Positions 41,389-49,302 of a stretch of DNA of 64,000 bases are shown one piece after another. The stretch is from Hydrogenophaga sp. (lineage in GTDB: Bacteria; Pseudomonadota; Gammaproteobacteria; Burkholderiales; Burkholderiaceae_C), in NCBI GenBank assembly GCA_030653975.1, contig JAURYH010000053.1:1-64000 (forward strand), given 5' to 3'. A model generated the notes under the pieces. That model worked only from the letters and a program-made list of their open reading frames with translations. It made no database searches and was not told where the DNA came from. The position numbers and the translations under genes were made by a program. Each line of letters starts with the position of its first letter. Position 1 is the stretch's first letter.

Positions 41389-42279
41389 TCACATCACGAT
41401 TTCGTCGGCCGCCTGGCGCGGTGGCTCGTGCCCGGCGGTCACCGAGCTGCCCGCCGCTGCGAGCATGGTGCAGGCGATGGCCAGCCACTGCAGGCCGGTG
41501 AGGTGTTCGCCCAGGAGCATCAGCCCCATGAGCGCCGCCACCGCGGGCTCCAGGCTGGTCATGATGCCGAAGGCCTCTTGCGGCAGGCGCTTCAAGGCCA
41601 CCATCTCCAGCGAGATCGGGATCGCGCTGGAGACCGCGGCCACACCCAGACCGAACAGCAGGATCTGCGGGTCCAGCAGGGCGCTGCCGGCGTGCCAGAT
41701 GCCGAAAGGCACGACGGTGAGCGCGGCCACGCTCAGACCCAGCGCCACCGAATGGCCGGCGTGCAGATGGCCGACGCGTTTGCCGAACACGATGTAGGCG
41801 GCCCAGCAGGCGGCGGCGCCCAGGGCAAAACCCACGCCGGTGGGGTCGAGACTGGCCACGTCGTGCCCCAGTGGCAGCAGCAGGCCCAGGCCAAGCACGG
41901 CCAGTGCCAGCCAGATGAAGTCGACCGGCTTGCGCGACGAGAACATGGCCACCGCGAGCGGCCCGCTGAACTCGATGGCCACGGCCACGCCGAACGGAAT
42001 GCTCTGCAGCGACTGGTAGAACATCAGGTTCATGCAGCCCAGCGCCACACCGTAGCGCAGCAGGCTTCTGGCGTCGGCGCGGCTGAGAGGCCAGCGCCAG
42101 GGCCGCCAGATCAGCAACAGCAGCAGCGCCGAGAAGCCCACGCGCAGGGCGGTGGTGCCGAGCGAGCCGACCTGCGGAAACAGCTGTTTGGCGAACGAGG
42201 TGCCGATGCCCAGTGCGACCACGGAGCCGAGCACGGCCAGCAGGGGCACGGCCTGTGCCCAGCGAGCGGAAGATGTCAT
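41389..42279 (-). CDS. rhtA: RhtA-like amino-acid exporter (EamA family)
   Basis: A 296-residue membrane protein with ten helices. The sequence follows RhtA, the inner-membrane threonine/homoserine exporter: GTSFAKQLFPQVGSLGTTALR near the start, FYQSLQSIPFGVAVAIEFSGPLAVAM in the middle and AIPISLEMVALKRLPQEAFGIMTSLEPAVAAL-type region in the second half (split here for length). The ATG at 42279 is used because the longer frame begins with TTG. It is separated from the upstream aroE by a family B repeat. Homoserine/threonine export is inferred from similarity. Confidence 0.85.
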   Translation of the reverse strand: MTSSARWAQAVPLLAVLGSVVALGIGTSFAKQLFPQVGSLGTTALRVGFSALLLLLIWRPWRWPLSRADARSLLRYGVALGCMNLMFYQSLQSIPFGVAVAIEFSGPLAVAMFSSRKPVDFIWLALAVLGLGLLLPLGHDVASLDPTGVGFALGAAACWAAYIVFGKRVGHLHAGHSVALGLSVAALTVVPFGIWHAGSALLDPQILLFGLGVAAVSSAIPISLEMVALKRLPQEAFGIMTSLEPAVAALMGLMLLGEHLTGLQWLAIACTMLAAAGSSVTAGHEPPRQAADEIVM

Positions 42280-42299
42280 GTGCAACCCAAAACGACCCG

Positions 42300-42373
42300 G
42301 CGCCGGGCCGCCCCAAGGCGGGTCAGCCCCCTCGGGGGGCAGCGACCCGCGCAGCGGCGGAGCGTGGGGGCCT
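42300..42373. repeat. family B palindromic repeat (copy 2)
   Basis: Contains cgccgggccgccccaaggcg, a gccccc/ggggggc stem, agcgacccgcgcagcggcgg and agcgtgggggcc, matching the copy at 35.3 kb. It fills the gap between aroE and the rhtA-like gene. Confidence 0.8.
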
Positions 42374-42379
42374 CATGTG

Positions 42380-43201
42380 TCAGACCAGCGGCATGGTGAA
42401 GCGCGCGATCACCGGCCGGGTGTCCGGCCTCACGCCGCGCCACCACTCGAAGGCTTCGGCCGCCTGCTCGACCAGCATGCCGACGCCATCGGCCAACTGG
42501 GTCACGCCTGCGGCGCGTGCCTGCTTCAGGAAGGGTGTGAGACCCTTGCCATAGACCAGTTCGTAGGCGAGCGCGCCGGGCGCAAACACGCCCGCCGGAA
42601 GCGGCAGATCGGCCTGCGAGAGGCCGGTGGAGGTGGCGTTGAGGACCACGTCGAAACGTTCGCCGGCCAGTTCGTCGTAGCCGCTGGTCTGCAGCGTGGC
42701 GTGGGCCGCGAAGTCGGCCTTCAGGCCATGCGCCTTGTCGGCGCTGCGGTTGGCAATGGCGATCAGCGCAGGCTTCTGCGCGGCGATGGGCAGGATGGCG
42801 CCGCGCGTGGCGCCGCCCGCGCCGCAGATCAGCACACGCTTGCCCGCGAGCGACACACCCAGGTTGCGCTGGATGTCGTTCACCAGGCCCAGGCCGTCGA
42901 AGTTCTGCGCAAGGATGCGGTCGCCCTCGAACTTGAGCGCGTTCACCGCGCCGGCCAGGCGGGCGGATTCCATCGGGTCGGTGGCGATCTCGAAGGCCTG
43001 CAGCTTGAACGGAATGGTCACGTTCATGCCGCGGCCACCGGCGGCGATGAAGGCTTGCACGGTGGTCTTGAAGCCATCCAGCGGGCCTTCGATGGTGGTG
43101 TATTCCATGTCCTGGCCCGTGGCCTGCGCGAAGGCACCGTGGATCAGGGGGGACTTGCTGTGGCCAATGGGGTTGCCGATGACGGCGTAGCGGTCGGTCA
43201 T
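42380..43201 (-). CDS. aroE: shikimate dehydrogenase (biosynthetic AroE)
   Basis: A 273-residue NADP-dependent shikimate dehydrogenase, converting 3-dehydroshikimate to shikimate in aromatic amino-acid synthesis. The full substrate motif GHSKSPLIH (about residues 13-21) is intact, with catalytic Lys in NVTIPFK (about 65-71), Asn in GAVNAL and Asp in QNFDGLG. The cofactor loop is LICGAGGATRGAI (about 128-140) followed by NRS, the NADP-preferring form. Two other AroE-fold genes in this window lack the first Ser of the motif, which marks this copy as the biosynthetic one. The start at 43201 excludes a spurious upstream extension. Confidence 0.96.
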   Translation of the reverse strand: MTDRYAVIGNPIGHSKSPLIHGAFAQATGQDMEYTTIEGPLDGFKTTVQAFIAAGGRGMNVTIPFKLQAFEIATDPMESARLAGAVNALKFEGDRILAQNFDGLGLVNDIQRNLGVSLAGKRVLICGAGGATRGAILPIAAQKPALIAIANRSADKAHGLKADFAAHATLQTSGYDELAGERFDVVLNATSTGLSQADLPLPAGVFAPGALAYELVYGKGLTPFLKQARAAGVTQLADGVGMLVEQAAEAFEWWRGVRPDTRPVIARFTMPLV

Positions 43202-43304
43202 GGTGCGTGGAGGCAGAAGGAAGGCGGTTGAAAGGCGAGAAGTCGATTGTCGCGCAAGCCCACGAGCATGCGCGGAGCTTGCATCGGCCGTACCATCCTG
43301 ACTC

Positions 43305-43964
43305 ATGAGCACACACCTGAAAATCGATTTTGTGTCCGACGTGTCCTGCCCCTGGTGCGCGATCGGTCTCTCGGCGCTGGAACAGGCGCTGTCCGCCGTG
43401 CAGGGCGACATCAGCGCCGAGATGCACTTCCAGCCCTTCGAGCTGAACCCGCAGATGGGCCCCGAAGGCCAGGACATCACCGAACACCTGACACAGAAAT
43501 ACGGCAGCACGGCCGAGCAGCAGGCGCAGATCCGCGCCACCATCCGCCAGCGCGGGGCCGAGGCCGGCTTCGCCTTCAAGCCCGAGGGCCGGGGTCGGAT
43601 CTGGAACACCTTTGACGCGCACCGCCTGCTCGCCTGGGCCGACGGGGAGGGCGCGCCCGGCCAGCAGCACGCGCTCAAGAAAGCGCTGCTGACCGCCTAC
43701 CACGGCCGCGCCGAGAGCCCGGCCGATCGCGCCGTGCTGCTTGCTGCGGTGGTCGAGGCCGGTCTGGACGAAACCCGCGCCCGCGAAGTGCTGGCCAGCG
43801 ATGCCTTCGCGCAGGACGTGCGCGAGCGCGAACAGTTCTACAACAGCCAAGGCATCCGCTCGGTGCCCGCGGTCATCGTCAACGACCGGCACCTGATCTC
43901 GGGCGGCCAGCCGACCGAGGTGTTTGAGCAGGCGCTGCGTCAGATCGCTGCGGGCGTGGCCTGA
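43305..43964 (+). CDS. DsbA-family oxidoreductase (FrnE-like)
   Basis: A 219-residue thioredoxin-fold protein of the DsbA/FrnE (2-hydroxychromene-2-carboxylate isomerase-like) family. The active-site motif CPWC is at about residues 15-18 in DVSCPWCAIG, and the cis-Pro is in RSVPAVIVNDRHLISGGQPTEVFEQAL near the C-terminus. There is no signal peptide, so it acts in the cytoplasm, probably as a protein disulfide reductase/isomerase in stress defence. It is divergent from aroE and alone. Confidence 0.92.
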   Translation: MSTHLKIDFVSDVSCPWCAIGLSALEQALSAVQGDISAEMHFQPFELNPQMGPEGQDITEHLTQKYGSTAEQQAQIRATIRQRGAEAGFAFKPEGRGRIWNTFDAHRLLAWADGEGAPGQQHALKKALLTAYHGRAESPADRAVLLAAVVEAGLDETRAREVLASDAFAQDVREREQFYNSQGIRSVPAVIVNDRHLISGGQPTEVFEQALRQIAAGVA

Positions 43965-44018
43965 CATGGGCCGCACCCGGGATGCCATGAAGCCGGCGTC
44001 AGCCACGGTGCCGGGCGG

Positions 44019-46076
44019 ATGCTGACCACCGACGACTCGCCGGAACCCCGCGGCGGGTGGTGGCGCCAGGCCTGGGCGTCGCTGCTGGAGCGCGCGTCCT
44101 TCTCCGGCGCCCATGGCCACCTGGTGAGTGTGCTGGTGGCGCTCTGCACGGCGTGGGCCAGCATCGGGCTGGCCAGCCTGATCGAGGGCGATGCGGGGTT
44201 GGCGGCGGTGGGGCTGGCCATCGATCCGCAGGGGGTCATGGACATCCAGACGGTGTCGGCGCTGCCGCCCACCGCGTTTGAACCCGTTGCCCCGGTGATG
44301 GCGCTGGGTCATTCCAGCGCGGCGCGCTGGTTTGAGGTGCAGGCCTCCGCGGCGACGCCGGGGGGTGTCGCCGTGGTGGTGGTGCAGCCCAGCTACCTCG
44401 ACGACGTGCGCATCTACGTCCCGGACCGCAGCACCGCGTCTGGCTGGCAGGTCCACCAGCAAGGCGACCGCATCGCCTTCGACCAGCGCATGCGCAAAGA
44501 CCTGGCCTTCAGCGCCGACATGCGGCTGGACCAGGGGCAGCGGGCGTTCGTGCGGGTGGTCACGCGCAACGCGCTCAACATCCGCGTTCGCCTGCTCAGC
44601 CCGCAGGCGGCGGACCGGGACAACGCGTTCACGCTCACGGGCGTGGGCCTGTACTGCGGCGCGGTGCTGGTCCTGGCCCTGGCTTCGGTGCTGTCTTCGG
44701 TACTCTACCGCGACCGGTTCTGGGCCGCCAATGCCCTGTTTCAGTTCGCCACGCTGGCGACCGTGGTCTTCTACTTCGGGCTGGGCAACCAGTTCCTGTT
44801 CCCTGGCCAGCCCCGGGCCGCCGACCTGGCGTCGGTGCTGAGTGGCTTCGTGCTGTTTTTCTGCGGCGCCCTGCTGTACCGGCTGCTGTACCAGCAGTAC
44901 GGAGCGCCCGCCTGGCTGCTGCGCCTGTGGTGGCTCACGTTGGCGGCGCTGCCGGTGCAACTGGTCCTGATCGCGCTGGACCGGGTCGATCTGGCCCTGC
45001 AGCTGAACAACGTTGTCATGCCGGCTTCCCTCGTGCTGGGCGTGTGCATGGTGCTGGCGCTGAAGTACCACGACGTTTTCCTGCTCAACCTCCTGCGGGT
45101 CAACATGGTGATCACCCTGGTGTTCCTGGTGCTGCTGTACGCCACCCACCTGGGCTGGCTGGACTCGGGAATCATGCAGCTCTACCCGGGGGTGTTCATC
45201 AACCTGCCGACCGCCGTGATCCTCCATCTGGTGCTGCTGCGCCGCGACGTCCTGCTGCGCCGCCAGCAACAGCTCGATCAGCGTGAGCTCGCGCTGATCC
45301 AGCAGCAGATACACATCGAGCGCCAGCGGCGCGAGGAAGACGAGTGCTTCCTGAGCATGTTGCTGCACGAAATCCGTTCACCCCTGTCCGTTGTGGCACT
45401 GTCCCGGGCGGCACTGGAGCGCAAGCTGCCCCAGGTCGACCACGCCACGCGCGACGCGGCGTTGCGCGATCTGCAGCGCATCGAGGTCTCGGTACAGCAG
45501 ATGCGCGAGGTGTTGCAGCAGGTGCAGGCCACGAGCGAGCTGGAGCACCGGATGAGCGCCGACGAGGGGTTTTCGACCAAGGCGGCGCTGGAAACCTGCG
45601 AGATGTCCATTCTGCTGGACCGTCTGGTGGCGGAGCACATCCGGCATGTGCGTGTGGATACCCTGCGCCTGTCCACGCTGGCGCAGGGCGACAGGTGGCT
45701 CGTGGCTGGCGGGCTGGAGCGGGTGCTGATGATGGTTCGAAACCTGGTGAACAACGCGATCAAGTATTCCGCGCCAGGATCCGTGGTCGTGCTGGATGTG
45801 GCGGTGCGAACGATGGCCTCAACGGGCAGGTCCCAGTGTGCTTTGTCGGTGGTCAATCAGGTGGGTGCGGTCGGCGCGCCGGACCTGCAGCGGCTGTTCA
45901 AAAAATACTACCGGGCGCCCAGTGCCCACCAGTATTCGGGTTCGGGGCTCGGGCTGTACTGGGTTCGGGGCATCGCCCAGATGCTGGGTGGCGACGTGAG
46001 CTGCAGCATGCAGGACAAGGAAGTGACCTTCACGCTGGAGCTGCCCATCGTGGCGGTCAAACCGGTGCGGCGCTGA
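44019..46076 (+). CDS. 7TM-DISM sensor histidine kinase
   Basis: A 685-residue membrane histidine kinase. The order is: a first membrane helix near residues 35-55, a periplasmic sensory domain (7TMR-DISMED2-like, about 65-205), a seven-helix membrane block (about 208-405), a short coiled coil (RRQQQLDQRELALIQQQIHI), the dimerisation domain with phospho-acceptor His450 in SMLLHEIRSPLSVV, and an ATPase domain with NNAIKYS and GSGLGLYWV. This layout usually senses carbohydrate or small molecules. It is 61 bases upstream of an OmpR-type regulator and lies next to the pilus cluster, which it may control. Confidence 0.92.
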   Translation: MLTTDDSPEPRGGWWRQAWASLLERASFSGAHGHLVSVLVALCTAWASIGLASLIEGDAGLAAVGLAIDPQGVMDIQTVSALPPTAFEPVAPVMALGHSSAARWFEVQASAATPGGVAVVVVQPSYLDDVRIYVPDRSTASGWQVHQQGDRIAFDQRMRKDLAFSADMRLDQGQRAFVRVVTRNALNIRVRLLSPQAADRDNAFTLTGVGLYCGAVLVLALASVLSSVLYRDRFWAANALFQFATLATVVFYFGLGNQFLFPGQPRAADLASVLSGFVLFFCGALLYRLLYQQYGAPAWLLRLWWLTLAALPVQLVLIALDRVDLALQLNNVVMPASLVLGVCMVLALKYHDVFLLNLLRVNMVITLVFLVLLYATHLGWLDSGIMQLYPGVFINLPTAVILHLVLLRRDVLLRRQQQLDQRELALIQQQIHIERQRREEDECFLSMLLHEIRSPLSVVALSRAALERKLPQVDHATRDAALRDLQRIEVSVQQMREVLQQVQATSELEHRMSADEGFSTKAALETCEMSILLDRLVAEHIRHVRVDTLRLSTLAQGDRWLVAGGLERVLMMVRNLVNNAIKYSAPGSVVVLDVAVRTMASTGRSQCALSVVNQVGAVGAPDLQRLFKKYYRAPSAHQYSGSGLGLYWVRGIAQMLGGDVSCSMQDKEVTFTLELPIVAVKPVRR

Positions 46077-46137
46077 CTGGGCCGCCCGGCATCGGTGTTC
46101 GATTTTTCCGCCGCCAGGCGGGGACAAGGTGTGATGG

Positions 46138-46842
46138 ATGTGGGATGTACTGGTTTGTGAAGACTTCACCGATTTGCGCGAAGCCCTGGTGGACTTCCTC
46201 CACGACAGCGGCCACTGGCGGGTTCGCGCGGTGAGCGATGGGCAGGGCGTGCGCCTGGCCTTGGCCGAGCACGTGCCCGACGTGATGTTGCTTGACGTCG
46301 GGCTGCCCCAGGAAAGCGGCACCGAGGTGGCGCGCTGGGTCAAGGCGGCCCACCCGGGGCTGGGCATCGTCATGCTGTCCGGACGCAGTTCGCCGGCCGA
46401 TCGCCTGGCAGGCTGGCGCTGCGGGGCCGATGTGTACCTGCTCAAGCCCGCCGAGATGGAAGAGGTGGAACTGGCGCTGACGGCCCTGGTGAAGCGCGGC
46501 CAGCCGCTGGCCGCCGGGTCTGTGTCCGCCGCTCCCCTGCCGGTGCTGCAGGTCGCCAGGGGCCAGCTGGTCTGCCCCGGTGGCGAGCCCTGCCAACTGA
46601 CCGCCCGCGAAGCCATGCTGCTGCACGCGCTGGCCTTGTCGCACGGCACCGTGGTGGAAAGCGAGACCCTCAGGCGTCTGCTGTGGTCCGATCTGGAAGA
46701 AGACATTGACCACAACAACGCCCTGTTTTCGCTGGTCCGGCGCCTGCGCCGAAAGCTCGATGGCATGGGTTTTCCCGCGGATGCGCTCAACGCCGTGCGG
46801 GGCCGGGGCTATCGGCTGGCCTGCCCGCTGCGGTTCGAATAA
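46138..46842 (+). CDS. OmpR-family response regulator
   Basis: A 234-residue response regulator. The receiver domain has the acidic pair in LVCEDF, phospho-acceptor Asp53 in LLDVGLP and Lys103 in LLKP. The C-terminal winged helix starts about residue 140 (CQLTAREAMLLHALALSHG) and ends RGRGYRLACPLRF, the OmpR/PhoB pattern. It pairs with the histidine kinase upstream. Three perfect 10-base direct repeats lie 139 bases downstream, in front of the first pilin gene, with the spacing expected for tandem OmpR-type binding. Confidence 0.92.
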   Translation: MWDVLVCEDFTDLREALVDFLHDSGHWRVRAVSDGQGVRLALAEHVPDVMLLDVGLPQESGTEVARWVKAAHPGLGIVMLSGRSSPADRLAGWRCGADVYLLKPAEMEEVELALTALVKRGQPLAAGSVSAAPLPVLQVARGQLVCPGGEPCQLTAREAMLLHALALSHGTVVESETLRRLLWSDLEEDIDHNNALFSLVRRLRRKLDGMGFPADALNAVRGRGYRLACPLRFE

Positions 46843-46894
46843 CCACACCGGCGCCCGCCCGGCACCGGACCCTGCTCGGGTCGCCGTGCCACAC

Positions 46895-46918
46895 ACGCCG
46901 TGCACCGCAGCACGGCGT
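46895..46918 (+). terminator. stem-loop after response regulator gene
   Basis: Perfect 9-base arms ACGCCGTGC / GCACGGCGT with a 6-base loop, 52 bases after the response-regulator stop. No T-run follows, so it may only stabilise the mRNA end or act as a weak terminator. Confidence 0.45.
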
Positions 46919-46980
46919 GCAATACATCACGCCTGAAACGACTTTGACCGGGCTGCAGGACCTTTATCAAGGTATTCCAG

Positions 46981-47010
46981 GGTTGTGACAGGTTGTGACA
47001 GGTTGTGACA
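46981..47010 (+). promoter_or_regulatory. three tandem 10-base direct repeats upstream of pilin operon
   Basis: The unit ggttgtgaca is repeated three times without change and without spacers. The block ends 61 bases before the first pilin ATG. Direct repeats spaced one helical turn are characteristic of OmpR/PhoB-type binding sites, and such a regulator is the adjacent gene. A weak promoter-like -10 (catagact, 47031-47038) follows. Binding is inferred. Confidence 0.6.
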
Positions 47011-47071
47011 GATTGGGCAAAAACGCAGTCCATAGACTTGTGGTGGTTACAAAAATCACTGGAGAGTCTTC

Positions 47072-47887
47072 ATGAAGCGTGAATTTGAGCGATTCGGTGG
47101 TGTTGCTGGAAAGCAACGCCAAGGCGGTTTCACCCTGGTGGAGCTGTCGGTGGTGCTGGCCGTCATCGGCCTGATCATTGGCGCCATGGCCATCGGCAAG
47201 GATGTGCAGCGCAATGCGGAGTTCACCAAGGTCAAGAACAAGTTCATTGACCAGTGGGAGCAGTCCTACAACCAGTATTACCAGCGCACCGGCGTGGTCG
47301 TGGGCGACGACCAGGTGGCGCCGCGCCTGATGGTCAACGGCGCCGCCTATGTGGCTGGCGGTGTTCTTCCGATCTCGGGAGGCAACATGACCGCGGTCGT
47401 GGCCCCGCCCCGGGTGTGCGACAAGGCCGACAACGCGGCCATGACCGTACGCACCGCCGCCGCGGCCGTTACCTTGCGCACACAGATGACGCAGGCCGGC
47501 ATCCGCATGCCGCCCGGCCGTGCCGAGGGTTTTGAAGACCGTTACGTCTACCTCGACAGCAACGGCAACCCGCAGGAGGTGCAGGTCTGCTTCCAGTGGA
47601 ACAACCCCAGCGCCCCCGAGGGCGCGGGCAACGTGATGATCGTCTCGGGCCTCACGCCCGAGCTGGCGCGCATGCTCGACCAGATGGTCGACGGCAAGCC
47701 CGATGCCCAGGAGGGCCGATTCCGCCTGCAGGGCGTGGCCAACGGCACGCCGAACGCGCCCGGCGTGCAGTGGAACCGCACCAACGACGACACGGTGGCC
47801 AGCGGCGCCGGTGCCGCGGGCGACAACCTTCAGCGCGACGAAAGCCAGGTGGTGACCGTGGTCGCTGTCTACAAGATGAACCAGTGA
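47072..47887 (+). CDS. type IV pilin-like protein (tandem copy 1, putative major pilin)
   Basis: A 271-residue prepilin. A 19-residue leader ends in Gly (KQRQGG-FTLVELSVV), so prepilin peptidase should cut before Phe20, and Glu24 is the conserved +5 residue. The hydrophobic helix continues to about residue 45 (VLAVIGLIIGAMAIGKDVQRN). The long C-terminal part includes RMPPGRAEGFEDRYVYLDSNG and QVCFQW. At 252 mature residues it is larger than MshA or PilA. The next gene is a close paralogue with the same block order. Its start has the site ggaga. It is the first gene of the pilus operon, downstream of the direct repeats. Confidence 0.88.
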   Translation: MKREFERFGGVAGKQRQGGFTLVELSVVLAVIGLIIGAMAIGKDVQRNAEFTKVKNKFIDQWEQSYNQYYQRTGVVVGDDQVAPRLMVNGAAYVAGGVLPISGGNMTAVVAPPRVCDKADNAAMTVRTAAAAVTLRTQMTQAGIRMPPGRAEGFEDRYVYLDSNGNPQEVQVCFQWNNPSAPEGAGNVMIVSGLTPELARMLDQMVDGKPDAQEGRFRLQGVANGTPNAPGVQWNRTNDDTVASGAGAAGDNLQRDESQVVTVVAVYKMNQ

Positions 47888-47925
47888 CCCCCAGCCCTCA
47901 CTCCTCACTCTTCGGGAACAACGCC

Positions 47926-48822
47926 ATGACCCCTTCTTCCAAAACCCGCCGGAGCGCCCAGTCGGGCTTCACATTGATCGAGCTGACCCTGGTGTTGGCG
48001 GTGATCGGTCTGATCATCGGTGCCATCGCCATCGGCAAGGACGTGCAGCGCAACGCCGAATACACCAAGGTCTCCAACAAATTCCTGGAGCAGTGGAAGA
48101 TGGCGTACGACCAGTACTACCAGCGCACCGGCACCGTGGTCGGTGACTGCCAGCAGGCACCCACCTACATGATCAACGGCGCCGAAACCACGATTGGTAA
48201 CGCGGGTGCGTGCCAGCGCAACGGTGGCCAGGCCGTCGCCGGCATTCCCGAGAACTTCTCCGGCACCGGCGCCAAGATCTGCGAAGGCCAGGGTTACGCC
48301 GTGAACCAGACCGGCGCGGGCGACACCGCGCTGGCCGTGCAGACGCTGCGTACGCTCATGACCCGCCACGGCGTGCGTCTGCCGCCGGGCCGCGGCGAGG
48401 GGCATGAAGACCGCTACGTCTACCAGGACACCAACGGCAACTCCACCGAAGTGCAGGTGTGCTTCCAGTGGAACCCGGCGGGCACCGCCAGCGGTGCCGG
48501 CAACGTCATGGTGGTGCGGGGGCTCACGCCCGACCTGGCCCGCTACATGGACCAGCTGGTCGACGGCAAGCCCGACTCGCGCGAAGGCCGCTTCCGCATC
48601 CAGGACCGTGCGGCCCACACCCAGACCACCGACGCCAATGCCCCGGGCACGTCCTGGGAGGCCAACAACACCATCGCCAGCAACATCGACGGCAACAACC
48701 AGAGTGGCAACGACCCCACAGCCGTGGGGCCGAACAACCCCAACGCGGCGACTGCCACCGGTCGGCAGTACGACGAAGACCGCGTCACGCTGCTGACCGC
48801 CCACTGGATGATGGATCAGTAA
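47926..48822 (+). CDS. type IV pilin-like protein (tandem copy 2)
   Basis: A 298-residue prepilin, paralogous to the gene before it. The cleavage site is after Gly14 (AQSG-FTLIELTLV), with +5 Glu at residue 19. The helix and following block (GLIIGAIAIGKDVQRNAEYTKV) are nearly identical to copy 1, and the shared segments DRYVYQDTNG, EVQVCFQWN and LVDGKPDSREGRFRIQ keep the order. It carries a longer, Asn-rich loop near the C-terminus (NNTIASNIDGNNQSGNDP). A longer in-frame start upstream overlaps copy 1 and is rejected. Either copy, or both together, may be the pilus subunit. Confidence 0.88.
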   Translation: MTPSSKTRRSAQSGFTLIELTLVLAVIGLIIGAIAIGKDVQRNAEYTKVSNKFLEQWKMAYDQYYQRTGTVVGDCQQAPTYMINGAETTIGNAGACQRNGGQAVAGIPENFSGTGAKICEGQGYAVNQTGAGDTALAVQTLRTLMTRHGVRLPPGRGEGHEDRYVYQDTNGNSTEVQVCFQWNPAGTASGAGNVMVVRGLTPDLARYMDQLVDGKPDSREGRFRIQDRAAHTQTTDANAPGTSWEANNTIASNIDGNNQSGNDPTAVGPNNPNAATATGRQYDEDRVTLLTAHWMMDQ

Positions 48823-49302
48823 ATGGCCACGTCTCGTCATCGACGTCTGGTCGTCCTCGGCGCTGTGACCGTCGCCCTGGCGGTGGCGGCGTGGCTGGCC
48901 ATGAGCCAGGTTTCGCAGCTGAACCAGGCCCGCGCACAGGTGGCCGCCACCCGGGCCGAGCTGGGCCAACTGCGGGGCCTGATGCCCGTGGTGGAGCAGC
49001 GCGAGCGTTACGCGCGCCAGGACGCCGAGATCCGCGTGCTGGCCGAGCGCGAGGGCTTCGATCCTGCCCGCTGGAGCAGCCGTCGTGTCCAGCGTGCGCC
49101 TTCAGCGGTGCCGCGCCTGGAGGCCGAACGCCTGCTGAGCCAGCAGCTCGGCGGTAGCGCCCTCCAGTGGTTTGTCGCCGATCGTTTCGACGTGTCGGTG
49201 GTCAGCCCCACGGCGGGCCTGTTCACGCCAGCATTGCCCGATGACCGGGGGTTCAGTCTGGAACTCTCCGGTGTTGTCTATTTTCCGTTGGGTGCCCAAT
49301 GA
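48823..49302 (+). CDS. PilO/GspM-like inner-membrane alignment protein
   Basis: A 159-residue bitopic membrane protein. A short cytoplasmic start is followed by one membrane helix (VVLGAVTVALAVAAWLAMSQ, about residues 10-29), then a coiled-coil-prone segment (VSQLNQARAQVAATRAELGQ) and a small periplasmic domain. This is the PilO/GspM/MshJ topology. The start codon directly follows the previous stop, and its end overlaps the next gene by four bases (ATGA). With the next two genes it should link cytoplasmic motor and outer-membrane secretin. Sequence similarity is low, so the call leans on topology and position. Confidence 0.7.
   Translation: MATSRHRRLVVLGAVTVALAVAAWLAMSQVSQLNQARAQVAATRAELGQLRGLMPVVEQRERYARQDAEIRVLAEREGFDPARWSSRRVQRAPSAVPRLEAERLLSQQLGGSALQWFVADRFDVSVVSPTAGLFTPALPDDRGFSLELSGVVYFPLGAQ

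Noticed and set aside
42276-45368. Very long minus-strand open frame (about 1030 codons) across aroE, the DsbA-family gene and the kinase
   Set aside because: Composition is His/Gln/Arg-rich low-complexity typical of antisense frames in high-GC coding DNA; well-supported genes occupy both strands beneath it.
46981-47010. Triple repeat as a CRISPR array
   Set aside because: Units are 10 bases with no spacers and no cas genes are nearby.
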